Source: Microtetraspora malaysiensis (GTDB taxonomy: Bacteria; Actinomycetota; Actinomycetes; Streptosporangiales; Streptosporangiaceae). From it: DNA of 64,000 nt. The stretch covers positions 310,001-374,000 of the forward strand of contig NZ_BBYJ01000005.1 of the NCBI RefSeq assembly GCF_001528665.1, in the 5' to 3' direction. Position 1 is the first letter of the stretch. The number at the start of each line of letters is the position of its first letter. Positions 7,700 through 17,231 of this stretch are shown one piece after another. The position numbers were made by a program, and so were the translations under genes. Under the pieces are notes generated by a model. That model saw only the letters and a list, made by a program, of their open reading frames with translations, was not told the origin of the DNA and made no database searches.

Positions 7700-9475
7700 T
7701 CACTTCATGAGCTGGTCGGCGTTGATCTTCACCTCGAATTTCTGCGGGAGCACGCTTCCTCCGCCGCCAGTAGGCCACAGGTACGGCAGCGGCTGGGTCA
7801 GGTCGAAGGAGATGGTCGGAGTCGTGGGCTGGACGGTATCGACCGGATAGATGTTCCATCGCGGGGTCGAATCTGTCGTCCCCGGTCCGGGAGAGGGTTG
7901 TGAGCCGGTGGGCTGGGGCTGTGGGCCGGTGTTCGTGGGCCCGGGCCCGTCATGGGGCAGTGGCGGGTCGATGTTGACGAAGGTCATGGTCGAGCGTGGG
8001 CCGACGTTGGGGATGCTGGTGCCCCCTCCACCACCGCCGCCGGTACCGCCGCTCGACCCCGTGCTCTGGGTGGGCGTGGCGGGCAGGTAGTGGCGATCGC
8101 TGTGGTCGGCATCGCAGGGCTCCGCCGCTCGGGCCGGTGGACGGGCTCCGTCAGGCGCCTTGACCCGCAGCCCGAGCTCACCCGCGATCATCAGGGTGTA
8201 GTGGCCCGCCAGTGTCTGCTGCCCTTGCTTGTTGGGATGTGCTGACTGCTGGGTCTTGTTGAAGCCGTCCCCTCCTGGGGCGGTGCTCCAGGCGACGTTG
8301 CGAACGTAGGGGGCCTTGGTTCCCAACTCGTGGCCGGCGAAGGCGTTCTCGATGTCCAGCATGTCGGTGGCGATCCCATTGTCGGCCAGGACCTCCTGGG
8401 CCTTTTTGATGGAGGCGGTCAGCCGAGGCGCCAGAGTGCGGAGTTTCGCCCAGTCCCCCGAACGTTTCCGCACCATCCATCCCATGAGACCTCCGGGCTG
8501 GAGACCGTCTGCGACGCCCTGGGGATAGTTGACCATCATTACTCTGGCCTTGCCGTTGGTGGCGACGCTCATCGCCCGCACGAGCTGCACCAGCCGCGCC
8601 GACAGGGTCGACGGTTGCGTCACCGGTCGGACGAACGGCGGACGCGGCGGCTCTGAGTCCGCCCATTCCTGTGCCGAGGTTCGGGTGGTGTTCAACAGGG
8701 GCGCGATCCGCGCCTCGATGCCGCTCACGTCGGCTGGGTTGTCGAGTACGGCCGCCACCATGGGCCCGAAGCCGACGTCGTTGCCGCCGAAGCCGGAGAT
8801 CACCAGGTCGGTGGCATCGTCCAGTCCCTCGTTCTGTGGCGGGTTGACGCGGCCGTGGTCGTTCTGGCCGGCGAAGAAGTGCTCGATACCGGCGCCGGAG
8901 GAGGCGTTGAACCGGACGTCGAAGAAGATCTCGGGGTTGGCGCGGCGCAGCTGGTCGATGGCCTGCAGGACCGCGGCGTTGGCCGAACGGTGACGGAAGT
9001 CCTCGTCGTAGTCGGCCTCGGTGTGCCCTACCGCCGGGATACGCCCACCGTTGGGGCCCTGGAGGAAGCGCATGGGTTCGGGCAGGAAGCCGCGCTTGTT
9101 GAAGTAGTCCCCCGCCCCCTCTCCTGATATGTACGAGTCGCCCATGATGACGATCTTCACGACCCTCTGCCCCGGCAGCGGGACGCCCTGACGGAACTGG
9201 GCGGGCTTGTCGTCCCCCCAGAACAGCGGCCCACCCGGCCCCGTGCCGGCAGGTGGACAGGTGTCGGTCGGCGCGTATCGCTGCCCCAGGTACTCCAGGC
9301 CGCCGACGGCGGGGAGGTTCGCGAGCGATTCGGCGTCGTAGTCGTCGAGGAGCGGGATATCGGTGATCGGGCCGGCACTCGCAGGGGTGAAGCCCGTGCC
9401 CGCGACCAGGGCCAGGGCGAGCGCCGCTCCTGTGAGCGCACGGGGCAGTGGCCGATGTATGGATCTTCGCGTCAT
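7700..9475 (-). CDS. Secreted SGNH/GDSL-family hydrolase with Pro/Gly-rich tail
   Basis: Exported esterase/lipase-type enzyme, 591 residues. An N-terminal Arg-rich region and hydrophobic stretch (residues 13-29) end at ASA-G, a good signal-peptidase site near residue 34. SGNH blocks: block I MGDSYISGEGAG with Ser114, block III GFGGNDVGF, and a C-terminal AHPNKQGQ carrying the catalytic His. After the catalytic domain (about 100-455) come low-complexity linkers (Gly run, then Pro/Thr/Ser-rich) and a short C-terminal segment rich in Pro and beta-like residues, which could bind a surface or polymer. Substrate unknown. Confidence 0.9.
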   Translation of the reverse strand: MTRRSIHRPLPRALTGAALALALVAGTGFTPASAGPITDIPLLDDYDAESLANLPAVGGLEYLGQRYAPTDTCPPAGTGPGGPLFWGDDKPAQFRQGVPLPGQRVVKIVIMGDSYISGEGAGDYFNKRGFLPEPMRFLQGPNGGRIPAVGHTEADYDEDFRHRSANAAVLQAIDQLRRANPEIFFDVRFNASSGAGIEHFFAGQNDHGRVNPPQNEGLDDATDLVISGFGGNDVGFGPMVAAVLDNPADVSGIEARIAPLLNTTRTSAQEWADSEPPRPPFVRPVTQPSTLSARLVQLVRAMSVATNGKARVMMVNYPQGVADGLQPGGLMGWMVRKRSGDWAKLRTLAPRLTASIKKAQEVLADNGIATDMLDIENAFAGHELGTKAPYVRNVAWSTAPGGDGFNKTQQSAHPNKQGQQTLAGHYTLMIAGELGLRVKAPDGARPPARAAEPCDADHSDRHYLPATPTQSTGSSGGTGGGGGGGTSIPNVGPRSTMTFVNIDPPLPHDGPGPTNTGPQPQPTGSQPSPGPGTTDSTPRWNIYPVDTVQPTTPTISFDLTQPLPYLWPTGGGGSVLPQKFEVKINADQLMK

Positions 9476-10033
9476 GCCGTCAACTATGAGCGCCGCTCAT
9501 ATGGTGGGCCTCCTCCTCGGGAAGGAGCCCGTTCTCCGCCCACGGGCTGTCAACGCTCCTGCAAGAGGCCGTCACCTCAGCCGCGACATGGGAGAACGCC
9601 GTCAGGTCGCCTAATGGCTAATGAAAGGGTGGGTGTTTCGCAGGACGGGAGGGATGGGAGGGCACTCCCCCGTCCTGGCAGCGAATGTCCGCTGGCTGGC
9701 CGGCTATCGGAGGGCTCACTGCCTGCGCGAAGACGTCGCTGATGAGTTGATGGGCGTGTTCGCCAAGCTTAGGTCGTTGATGTCCGGGGTCCGGGGTTGA
9801 AACGGTTGATGACCGTCTGGCTGTTCGCCGGTGATTTTTCATCTGTTATGGGGCCGACGGCTGGTGGTGGGACACCGCCAAACGCACGGCATTCTTCGGG
9901 GACCGGTCCTCACGCTCGACGGCTCCAGTGGCCAGGTCGACGACGAAAGGCATGGGAGGCGGGAGGAAATCGGCCCCAGACAAACTACTCAAATCTCGCA
10001 TCTCGTCCACGCCTCGGCTCGTCCCGAGCGGTC
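9476..10033. other. Long intergenic region upstream of the lacI-type gene
   Basis: No gene I can support. Short open frames on both strands (for example 9618-9842 minus and 9797-10060 plus) lack protein-like character and ribosome binding sites. The end nearest 10030 contains the start of the repressor promoter. The middle may be decayed DNA. Confidence 0.45.
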
Positions 10034-10061
10034 TGGAGAGCGCTCTCCAATATGCTATAAA
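10034..10061 (+). promoter_or_regulatory. LacI-type operator 1 within the repressor's own promoter
   Basis: TGGAGAGCGCTCTCCA (10034-10049) is a perfect 16-bp palindrome. It is followed by a TATAAA -10 box at 10056-10061 and the ATG at 10069, 7 nt later, so the repressor message is probably leaderless and the operator fills the promoter spacer. Autoregulation is inferred. Known CebR/CelR boxes (TGGGAGCGCTCCCA) have the same centre. Confidence 0.8.
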
Positions 10062-10068
10062 AGGCCGT

Positions 10069-11121
10069 ATGAGCGAGGCTCCCCCGCCTGTGTCGGGATC
10101 CCCCACCTTGGAGGACGTGGCCCGGGCGGCGGGCGTGTCCCGTGCCACCGTCTCCCGCGTGATCAACGGTGTTCGCAACGTCAACCCCGCCATCCAGGAA
10201 ACGGTCCGGCAGGCCATCGCCGCCACCGGCTACGTCCCCAACCAGGCCGCCCGCTCGCTCGTCACCCGCCGGACCGGGTCGGTCGCCCTGGTCGTCTCCG
10301 GAGCGGGCGTCGAGGGCGAGGAGAACCCGTTCCCGAACCAGGTCTTCGCCGACCCCTTCTTCGGCCGGGTGGCCGGCGGTGTGGTCGGATATCTCCGCCC
10401 GCTCGGCATCCACCCGGTCCTGTTGTTCGCCGAGACCGACGCCGCCCGCGCGGAGGTCGTGGACTACCTCCGCCAGGGCAAGGCTGACGGCGCGATCCTG
10501 GTCTCCACCCATGGTGAGGACCCGCTGCCCAAGCTCCTCGTCGACGGAGGGCTGCCCGCCGTGCTCTTCGCCCGGCCACCGGAACCACTCCCGATCAGCT
10601 ACGTCGACGTCGCGCACCGGACGGGCGCCAAGCTGGCCGCCGATCACCTGGTCGCGCGCGGCTGCCACCGCGTGGCCACCATCTCCGGCCCCCTCGACGT
10701 ACTGGCCGCCCAGGACCGTCTCGCCGGCTTCCGGGACGCCATGGCCATGCACGGCCACCCGTACATCCCCTGCGTCGAGGGCGCCTTCACGCTCGACAGC
10801 GGCGCGGCCGCGATGGAGCGGCTGCTCGCCGAGCACCCCGACGTCGACGGCGTCTTCGCGGCCAACGACCTGATGGCCCAGGCGGCGCTCCAGGTGCTCC
10901 ACCGGCACGGCCGCCTGGTCCCCGACGACGTGGCCGTGGTCGGGTTCGACGACAGCAGCGCGGCCCTGGCCTGCAAGCCGCCGCTCACCACGATCCGCCA
11001 TCCCGTCGAGGACATGGCGGCCGAGCTGGCGCGGCTCCTGCTCGCCCAGATCGAGCAGCCGGACCAGCGGGTGACCTCGGTCATCTTCGATCCCGCCCTG
11101 GTCGTCCGCGAGTCCGCCTGA
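10069..11121 (+). CDS. LacI-family transcriptional repressor of the sugar operon
   Basis: 350 residues. N-terminal LacI helix-turn-helix (TLEDVARAAGVSRATVS, residues 13-29) with hinge helix PNQAARSLV, then a periplasmic-binding-protein-like effector domain ending in the usual GFDDSSAA...PPLTTIRHP region. ATG 10069 is chosen because it follows a -10 box by 7 nt and starts directly before the conserved HTH; the frame stays open upstream without conservation. Convergent with the beta-glucosidase and separated by a strong terminator. The shared palindromes at 10034, 16109 and 16286 make it the likely regulator of the ABC/glucosidase operon, released by a beta-glucoside or cello-oligosaccharide (inference). 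Confidence 0.92.
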   Translation: MSEAPPPVSGSPTLEDVARAAGVSRATVSRVINGVRNVNPAIQETVRQAIAATGYVPNQAARSLVTRRTGSVALVVSGAGVEGEENPFPNQVFADPFFGRVAGGVVGYLRPLGIHPVLLFAETDAARAEVVDYLRQGKADGAILVSTHGEDPLPKLLVDGGLPAVLFARPPEPLPISYVDVAHRTGAKLAADHLVARGCHRVATISGPLDVLAAQDRLAGFRDAMAMHGHPYIPCVEGAFTLDSGAAAMERLLAEHPDVDGVFAANDLMAQAALQVLHRHGRLVPDDVAVVGFDDSSAALACKPPLTTIRHPVEDMAAELARLLLAQIEQPDQRVTSVIFDPALVVRESA

Positions 11122-11137
11122 CCGGTCGCGGGAGTGC

Positions 11138-11171
11138 GGGAGGGCGGCGCCACGGCGGGCGCCGCCCTCCC
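11138..11171. terminator. Bidirectional terminator hairpin
   Basis: GGGAGGGCGGCGCC pairs perfectly with GGCGCCGCCCTCCC around a 6-nt loop, in the 71-nt gap between the convergent repressor and glucosidase genes. Confidence 0.85.
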
Positions 11172-11192
11172 TCTGTCGACCGGCGAGGCCGG

Positions 11193-12545
11193 TCATCCCA
11201 CCGGTGCCCCCTTGGCATCGCGGATCAGCGCGGCATACCGGTGGCCGCTCGCCTTGATGGTGCGCGCCTGGGTGCGGTAGTCCACGTGGACCAGCCCGAA
11301 CCGCTTGTCGTACCCGTAGGCCCATTCGAAGTTGTCCAGCAGCGACCAGGCGAAGTACCCGGCCAGCGGCACGCCCTGCGCGACCGCGCGAGCGCAGGCC
11401 GCGACGTGGCCCTCCAGATGGGCGGACCGCTCGCGGTCGTCGAGCTCGCCCTCCGCGCCGACCGGATCCGGCCAGGCGGAGCCGCTCTCGGTGACGTAGA
11501 TCCGCTCGATGCCGTACTCGCGGGCCAGCCGCAGCAGCAGCTGTTCGAGGCCGTCGGGGTAGATCTCCCACCCCATGGCCGTAACGGGCGCTCCGGGCAC
11601 CTCGACCTGCCGCGCGTACGGCACCGGACCCTCGGGGTCCGCGGTGACGACCTGGCGGAAGTAGTAGTTCAGCCCGTGGTAGTCCAGCGGCGCCGCGATC
11701 GCCTCCAGGTCGCCCGGCCGGATCGGCAGGTCGACACCGTAGAGGTCGATCATGTCCTGCGGGTAGCCGCGCCCCGTGATCGGGTCGAGCCACCAGCGGT
11801 TGGCGTGGCCGTCGGCGCGCACGACGGCGGCGTGGTCCTCCTCCCTGTCGGTGGCGGGCTCGCACGGGCTCAGGTTGTTGACGATCCCGATCGACGGCGT
11901 GCGGCGGGCCGCCGCCCTGATCGCCTGGGTGGCCAGGCCGTGCCCCAGATGCAGGTGGTACGAGGCGCGGACGGCCGCGGTGAGATCCCTCCAGCCCGGG
12001 GCCATCACGCCCTGCAGGTGGCCGTGCCAGGAGGAGCAGAGTGGCTCGTTCAGCGTGGTCCAGTCGGTGACGCGGTCGCCTAGCGCCTCCACGACCGCGG
12101 TCGCGTAGTCGGCGAATCGGTACGCGGTGTCCCGCCGCGGCCACCCGCCCTCGTCCTGCAGTATCTGGGGCAGATCCCAGTGGTAGAGCGTGACGAAGGG
12201 GCGGATGCCCGCCTCCAGTAGCGCGTCCACCAGCCGGTCGTAGAACGCCAGCCCGGGCGGGTTGGCCGGGCCCGATCCGCCGGGGATCACTCGCGGCCAG
12301 GCGACGGAGAATCGGTAGGCGTCCACGCCGAGCGTGCCCAGCAGGCCGACGTCCTCACGCCACCTGTGGTAGTGGTCGCAGGCGACGTCGCCGGTGTCGC
12401 CTCCATCGACGGCGCCGGGGACGCTCGCGAAGGTGTCCCAGATCGAGGGCGTTCTGCCGTCCTCGTGGGCGGCTCCCTCGATCTGGTACGCCGAGGTGGC
12501 GACGCCCCAGACGAAGTCAGGGCCGAAGGCGGAAGTGATGTCCAT
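11193..12545 (-). CDS. GH1 beta-glucosidase
   Basis: Cytoplasmic retaining beta-glycosidase, 450 residues, the usual GH1 length. Seen: N-terminal [15 protein letters not shown], acid/base motif TLNEP (Glu near residue 167) and nucleophile motif YVTESGSAW (the family's TENG loop with Ser for Asn). C-terminal substrate-binding segment [20 protein letters not shown] is intact. Start set at ATG 12545, directly before the conserved [13 protein letters not shown]; the longer open frame upstream is unrelated. Last gene of the operon behind two permeases. It would hydrolyse imported beta-glucosides such as cellobiose to glucose. Confidence 0.95.
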   Translation of the reverse strand: MDITSAFGPDFVWGVATSAYQIEGAAHEDGRTPSIWDTFASVPGAVDGGDTGDVACDHYHRWREDVGLLGTLGVDAYRFSVAWPRVIPGGSGPANPPGLAFYDRLVDALLEAGIRPFVTLYHWDLPQILQDEGGWPRRDTAYRFADYATAVVEALGDRVTDWTTLNEPLCSSWHGHLQGVMAPGWRDLTAAVRASYHLHLGHGLATQAIRAAARRTPSIGIVNNLSPCEPATDREEDHAAVVRADGHANRWWLDPITGRGYPQDMIDLYGVDLPIRPGDLEAIAAPLDYHGLNYYFRQVVTADPEGPVPYARQVEVPGAPVTAMGWEIYPDGLEQLLLRLAREYGIERIYVTESGSAWPDPVGAEGELDDRERSAHLEGHVAACARAVAQGVPLAGYFAWSLLDNFEWAYGYDKRFGLVHVDYRTQARTIKASGHRYAALIRDAKGAPVG

Positions 12546-12634
12546 GGGTGTGCGCGGCCCCCGAGTGGTGCCCGCGCTCCCTCCTTCCTTTCTGGTTCTT
12601 CCGGTTGTTCTGGTTCGAGTCGCCGCGGGATCGG

Positions 12635-13474
12635 CTACTTGACCGCGCCCGCGGTGAGCCCCTGCACGAGATAGCGCTGCAGGAGCAGGAAGCCCGCCAC
12701 CACCGGGACGCTGACGACCAGGGACGCCGCCATGACCTGGTTCCAGTAGACGTCGTTCTGGGTGGCGTATGCCTGGAGGCCGACGGCGAGGGTGCGGGTG
12801 GACTCGTCGGTCATCACCGACGCGAAGAGCACCTCGCCCCACGCGGTCATGAAGGCGTAGATGGTGACCGCGATGATGCCGGGCATCGCGGCCGGGACGA
12901 CGACCCGCAGCAGCGCCCCGATCGGACCGCTCCCGTCCACCTGTGCCGCCTCGTCGAGCGCGGCCGGCACGGAGTCGAAGTAGCCGACGAGCATCCAGAT
13001 CGAGAAGGGCAGGGAGAACGTCAGATAGGTGATGATCAGCGCGAGCCTACTGCCGTAGAGCTGGACGCCGAGGGCGTTCCCGAGATTCACGAAGATCATG
13101 AAGAGCGGCAGCAGGAAGAGGATGCCCGGAAACATCTGTGTGGACAGCACGGCGACGGAGAAGATCTTGCGGCCCCGGAACCGGTAGCGGCTCACGGCGT
13201 ACGCGGCGAACACCGCGACCACGACCGAGGCCACCGCGGAGATCGAGGAGACCACCAGGCTGTTGACGAAGTAGTGGGCCAGCGGCACCGTCCGCCACAT
13301 GTCGGAGAACGACTGCAGGGTGATCGTGACGGGGATCCAGTTGAAGTCGCCCTGCACGTCTCGCAGCGGCTTGAGTGCGGAGGTCGCCATCACGTACAGC
13401 GGGGTCAGCGTGAAGAGGCCGAGCAGCCCGAGGAAGATCACCCGGGCCCAGGGCAGCCACCGCGGCTCACGCAC
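12635..13474 (-). CDS. Sugar ABC transporter permease, MalG type
   Basis: Inner-membrane subunit of a CUT1-family importer, 279 residues with six predicted helices. The cytoplasmic EAA loop is seen as [20 protein letters not shown], which contacts the ATPase. Its start overlaps the preceding permease gene by 8 nt, so the two are translationally coupled. No ATPase gene is in the operon; CUT1 systems in actinobacteria usually share a general MsiK-type ATPase encoded elsewhere (established for Streptomyces; inferred here). Confidence 0.93.
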   Translation of the reverse strand: MREPRWLPWARVIFLGLLGLFTLTPLYVMATSALKPLRDVQGDFNWIPVTITLQSFSDMWRTVPLAHYFVNSLVVSSISAVASVVVAVFAAYAVSRYRFRGRKIFSVAVLSTQMFPGILFLLPLFMIFVNLGNALGVQLYGSRLALIITYLTFSLPFSIWMLVGYFDSVPAALDEAAQVDGSGPIGALLRVVVPAAMPGIIAVTIYAFMTAWGEVLFASVMTDESTRTLAVGLQAYATQNDVYWNQVMAASLVVSVPVVAGFLLLQRYLVQGLTAGAVK

Positions 13475-14468
13475 GGCTCCTCCTCCGGGTCGTCAGTGCC
13501 AGGTACACCGCGGTCACCAGCAGCAGGAACAGCAGGAGCAGCACGGACATCGCGGCGCCGGAGCCGAAGTTCCAGGTGACGAACGAGCTCTGGTAGATGT
13601 GAATGGAGATCAGGTCGGCCTCCCTCGGCGCCGACTTCCCGAACAGCACATACGGCGTGTTGAAGTCGTTGAAGTTCCAGAGGAAGAGGACCAGCACGAG
13701 CACCTGGTTGACTGGGCGCAGCAGCGGCAGCGTGATCGTGCGCACCTGCCGCCACCAGCTCGCCCCGTCGATCGCCGACGCCTCGTACAGGTCCTCCGGG
13801 ATGTTCTGCAGCCCGGCGGTGAGGACGAGGAAGGCGAACGGCCAGAGCCTCCAGACGGCCACCACCACGAGCGAGGCGAAGCTGTTCCCTCCGATGAGCC
13901 AGAACGGGCGCTCGTCGGTGAGGTGCAGCTGCTCGACCAGCACGTGATTGATCAGCCCGGAGTCCCGCTGGAACATGAAGCTCCAGGTGATCACCCCCGC
14001 GTAGACCGGCAGCGCGTACGGCACGAGGAACAGGGTGCGCAGCACCCCGCGCCCCCGGAACGGCCGTTGCATCAGCACCGCGCCGCACATGCCGAACAGC
14101 CACGACAGGCCGACCGCGAGCAGGGTGAACGCGACGGTCACCAGGAACGAGTGCAGCAGTGCGGCGCCCACGGCGGAGTCGAAGTCGACGGCCACCCGGT
14201 AGTTGCCCAGCCCGGCGAATGGCGCGGCCAGCCAGTTCCTGATGAAGAACTGGGTGAGCCTGAGGAAGCTCATGCCGACGCCGATCACCATGGGCACCAG
14301 GTGGATGAGCAGCTCCAGCAGCACCGCGGGAAGGATCAGCAGGTACGGCAGACCGGCGCGGCGGAGCCATACCGGGATGAGACGGGTGATCCTTCCCCCG
14401 CCGCCGTCTCCGCCGCCCCGCTCGGCTCCGCGCCACGCGCCCGAGCGTGACGGGGTGGACACGACCAT
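13467..14468 (-). CDS. Sugar ABC transporter permease, MalF type
   Basis: 333 residues. A Gly/Arg-rich cytoplasmic N-terminus precedes about six transmembrane helices, starting with LPYLLILPAVLLELLIHLVP. The EAA loop is YEASAIDGASWWRQVRTITL. It pairs with the MalG-type permease, which its 3' end overlaps by 8 nt, and follows the binding protein gene by 125 nt. Confidence 0.92.
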   Translation of the reverse strand: MVVSTPSRSGAWRGAERGGGDGGGGRITRLIPVWLRRAGLPYLLILPAVLLELLIHLVPMVIGVGMSFLRLTQFFIRNWLAAPFAGLGNYRVAVDFDSAVGAALLHSFLVTVAFTLLAVGLSWLFGMCGAVLMQRPFRGRGVLRTLFLVPYALPVYAGVITWSFMFQRDSGLINHVLVEQLHLTDERPFWLIGGNSFASLVVVAVWRLWPFAFLVLTAGLQNIPEDLYEASAIDGASWWRQVRTITLPLLRPVNQVLVLVLFLWNFNDFNTPYVLFGKSAPREADLISIHIYQSSFVTWNFGSGAAMSVLLLLFLLLVTAVYLALTTRRRSRA

Positions 14469-14593
14469 GGAAGTCCTCTCTGGGATCGGTGGGGCCGCGC
14501 GCCCGGCGCCGGGCGGACCGACGCGGCTCGCGCGGGCGGGCGGGGTGCACCCGCCCGCGCGCTCCCTGAACCGGGATGGTGGTGGGGGAAGGC

Positions 14594-15919
14594 TCAGTTG
14601 CCGCCGGTCATCTGCTGCTTGGCGTCGGAGAGTTTGGCCTTGACGTACCCGTCGGTGATCGGTTTTCCGGCCGCGGCGTCCGCGAACATCTGGTTCATCG
14701 CGGTGCCCACCAGCGTCTCGAACTGGCTCTCGTCGGGCACCTGTGGCAGCGGCGCCGCGGTGTTGGCGAGGATCTGCTGGAACGCCGTGATGGTCGGGGT
14801 CTGGAACGCCGGGTCGTCGTAGGCGTCGTTGACCGTGGGGAGCGAGCCGTACGCCTTGTTGAGCGTCTGCTGCGTCTCCTTGCCGGTCATGAAGGCGACG
14901 AACTTCATCGCGGCGTCACTGTTCTTGGTGTGCTGGAAGACCGCCAGGTTGATGCCGGCCACCATGCCGTTGACCTGCCTGCCGCCGGTCCCCGGGTCCG
15001 GCAGCGGGATCGGCGCGAGGCCGAAGTCGTCCTCGCTCACACCGGCGGCCTTGACCGAGCTGGCGATGGACTGCCACATCAGCATGGCCGCCTTGCCGGT
15101 GACGAAGTCCTGGATGGCCTCGGTGCCGTTGGCGTACTCGGCGTTGCTCGGGTTCACGATCTTGTGAACGGCCATCAGGTCGATGTACTGCTTGACCGCG
15201 GCGACCTGCTGCGGCGAGTCGAACTGCGCCTTCCCCGAGGAGTCGAACAGGTCGGCCCCGTGCTGCTGGCCGAAGATGAAGGCGTGGTGGGCGTTCTCGC
15301 TCACACTGGCGCCCTCGACGGCGAGCCCCCACTTGCCGTCGTGGGTGAGCTTCTTGCCGTCCGCGATCAGCTCCTCCCAGGTCTTCGGCGGGCCGTCGAT
15401 GCCCGCGCCCGCGAACATCTTCTTGTTGTAGAACAGGCCGTACGTCATGCCGTAGATCGGGACCGCGGTGGGCGGCTGGCCCGCGGCGCCGGTGGCGGCG
15501 AGGCTGGGGCCGAGGAAACGTCCCTTGCCGCCGAGCGCGGCCAGCGCGGCGTCGTCGAAGGGGACGAACGCGCCGGTCGCCTGGAGCGAGGCCGACCACG
15601 TGTTGCCGATGTTGACCACGTCCGGTCCCTGTCCGGAGGTGGCGGCGGCGAGGATGCGGTTGAGCAGGTCCGACCAGGGGACCACCTCGACGTTCACCTT
15701 GATGCCCGTCTGCTTCTCGAACCGGTCGAGTTCGGGCTGGAGCACCTGCTTGTCGGCCTCCAGGCTGGGGCCCTGGTTGGACGCCCAGTAGGTGAGCGTC
15801 ACGGGCCGGTCCGAGCCGGCCGATCCGCTGTCGTCGCCGCCGCAGGCGGAGGTGGCGAGCACGAGCGCCCCGGCCATGCTCATGGCCGCGGTCATGAATC
15901 CGAGCTTGCGTGTACGCAC
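14594..15919 (-). CDS. Extracellular sugar-binding lipoprotein (ABC importer)
   Basis: 441 residues, solute-binding protein family 1. A short Arg/Lys leader and hydrophobic segment end in LATSAC, a lipobox-like site with the Cys to be lipidated. The mature part shows VTLTYWASNQG, GPDVVNIGN and a C-terminal AAAGKPITDGYVKAKL region typical of oligosaccharide binders. GTG 15919 is chosen because GAGGA stands 5 nt upstream; the longer open frame to 16201 would cover the operator. First gene of the LacI-controlled operon, with a leader of roughly 200 nt. Confidence 0.93.
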   Translation of the reverse strand: MRTRKLGFMTAAMSMAGALVLATSACGGDDSGSAGSDRPVTLTYWASNQGPSLEADKQVLQPELDRFEKQTGIKVNVEVVPWSDLLNRILAAATSGQGPDVVNIGNTWSASLQATGAFVPFDDAALAALGGKGRFLGPSLAATGAAGQPPTAVPIYGMTYGLFYNKKMFAGAGIDGPPKTWEELIADGKKLTHDGKWGLAVEGASVSENAHHAFIFGQQHGADLFDSSGKAQFDSPQQVAAVKQYIDLMAVHKIVNPSNAEYANGTEAIQDFVTGKAAMLMWQSIASSVKAAGVSEDDFGLAPIPLPDPGTGGRQVNGMVAGINLAVFQHTKNSDAAMKFVAFMTGKETQQTLNKAYGSLPTVNDAYDDPAFQTPTITAFQQILANTAAPLPQVPDESQFETLVGTAMNQMFADAAAGKPITDGYVKAKLSDAKQQMTGGN

Positions 15920-16108
15920 GGTTGTCCTCACTAGTTTCCCGGCGGGTCGTCGGGCTCCGCCTGCTGACCGCGGGAGCCCGGCTCTGGGGGGCGGGGTCTC
16001 GGGAGTGTCTCGGGGGGTGGATGGACTGTGGAGACGAGGGATCGGCTCGGGGTGCCGTGTCGCGGCATCCCGGCCGGAACCGGGATGCCCCGATGCGGTG
16101 AGAGGGAA

Positions 16109-16158
16109 GGGAGAGCGCTCTCCAGAGCGAGAGTGCCCGCGCCACAGAGCACTGTCAA
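16109..16158 (-). promoter_or_regulatory. LacI-type operator 2 and promoter of the sugar operon
   Basis: On the minus strand TTGACA (16158-16153) is followed after 17 nt by CACTCT and, 5 nt later, by the palindrome with core GGAGAGCGCTCTCC (16123-16110). The operator therefore lies just downstream of the -10 region, where a bound repressor would block elongation or open-complex formation. Confidence 0.8.
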
Positions 16159-16253
16159 CCCTTGAGTGAGCGCATACGGAGAACGTCCAGATCAGGCGCA
16201 CAAGAGAGATGCGGGCCGTGTGAGGGCACGGCGAGGGGTACGGCGAGGAACTG

Positions 16254-16301
16254 TTGACAAGCCGCGGACTGCGGGGCCACTCTCATGGAGAGCGCTCTCC
16301 C
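16254..16301 (+). promoter_or_regulatory. LacI-type operator 3 on an opposed promoter
   Basis: TTGACA (about 16254-16259), an 18-nt spacer, CACTCT, then TGGAGAGCGCTCTCCC (16286-16301). This is the same architecture as operator 2 but on the plus strand, with 177 bp between palindrome starts. It points to a stretch where I find no recognisable gene. The ATG inside the palindrome (16286) opens a 62-codon frame that I do not recognise. Confidence 0.7.
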
Positions 16302-16833
16302 TCCGGCGTTCTACTGGACGGACGACGCATCGGAGACCCCCGGTCGACCGTCGGGAAGCCCCGAGCAGCCTCCACCGGGCATCCATCGCGCTTCTCGTCC
16401 AGGGGGACGTGCTCGCCCGGGGATGCGGCGGTTTCAACGCGGCAATGGTCGTTCGCTCAGCCGGTTGAGCTGATCGGCACCTGGCGTGCTCACCGAGACT
16501 GCGCTTGAACGCGGCTGTCTCGTGCCGGTCGTTCTGTTTGGTTGCCATGCCGTGCGCGTTGACGTCGTCGACCGCCTCCGAGTTCAGCGGAACGCCTGGA
16601 TCTCTGTCTCCCCCAGAAAACGTTGACCGAGGTCCCCGGGGTGAAACTCCCCCCACGGTCCGCAGATGCTCATCCAGCTCCACTGGCTCATCTGTGCCGA
16701 CGCTCCGATCGCCCCAACTGCGCTACAGGACAGGGAAATTCATCGGCTCGGTGCGATGCCCACGACCAGCCCGCGCCAACTCGAAGGGTCGTACGCCAGC
16801 CACCGCGTCTCGACACACCCGAGAAGTAGGCGC
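16302..16833. other. Gene-less region downstream of the third operator
   Basis: About 530 nt. The frames on both strands (for example 16192-16683 minus, 16286-16473 plus) lack family features, are Arg/Ser/Pro-rich like out-of-frame reads, and have no ribosome binding site. A gene formerly served by the plus-strand promoter may have been lost here. Confidence 0.45.
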
Positions 16834-17184
16834 TCAGCGCCACTGATCGAACGCAGAAAGTACAACCATGATCCCGTCTTCCCAAGTCGGGAAATGGCCA
16901 CGGATCTGGGAGAGCGATACCGCCGGCGAGGTCTTGCGACCGTCCATTGCGTAGACGACGTGGTTGAACCCCGTCGCTGTGGTCACTTGTCCCACCCTGG
17001 TGAAGCCGCAGTCTCCCGGGTCTGGGTCAGTGCAAACGAAGACGAAGGTATCCGGCCCGCTTGTCACCACGTCAGGTGAGACGAGGAACAAACCCCTCCG
17101 GTCCACCTCGCCCCGCACGCGACGATCGATCCTCGACACATCCACTGCCGCCATTGCAAGCACCGCCATGCTCACTGGGGCCAC
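16834..17184 (-). CDS. Small hypothetical protein
   Basis: 116 residues, not recognised. Reasons to accept it: protein-like composition throughout, with segments GLFLVSPDVV, TFVFVCTDPDPGDCGFTRVG and NHVVYAMDGR, and no better frame on either strand. Two Cys residues (about 51 and 59) could form a disulfide. There is no clear signal peptide, although the first residues MAPVSMAVLAMAAVDVS are mildly hydrophobic. It has less GC-biased codons than the neighbours and sits between decayed regions, so it could be a transferred or dying gene. Confidence 0.5.
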   Translation of the reverse strand: MAPVSMAVLAMAAVDVSRIDRRVRGEVDRRGLFLVSPDVVTSGPDTFVFVCTDPDPGDCGFTRVGQVTTATGFNHVVYAMDGRKTSPAVSLSQIRGHFPTWEDGIMVVLSAFDQWR

Positions 17185-17231
17185 CCCCGTTGGTGGCCGA
17201 TCACAGTCTGGGCAACGAGGGCGTGTTCTCG

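Noticed and set aside
9618-9842. Minus frame of 74 codons suspected as a transposase tail
   Set aside because: No catalytic or terminal repeat features could be found.
12548-14450. Long plus-strand frames opposite both permeases
   Set aside because: Gln/His/Arg-rich antisense of conserved membrane proteins.
14576-15934. 452-codon plus frame opposite the sugar-binding protein
   Set aside because: Mirrors a proven lipoprotein gene; no start signal or domain.
16192-16683. 163-codon minus frame in the gene-less region
   Set aside because: Covers operator 3, has no ribosome site and no protein-like segments.
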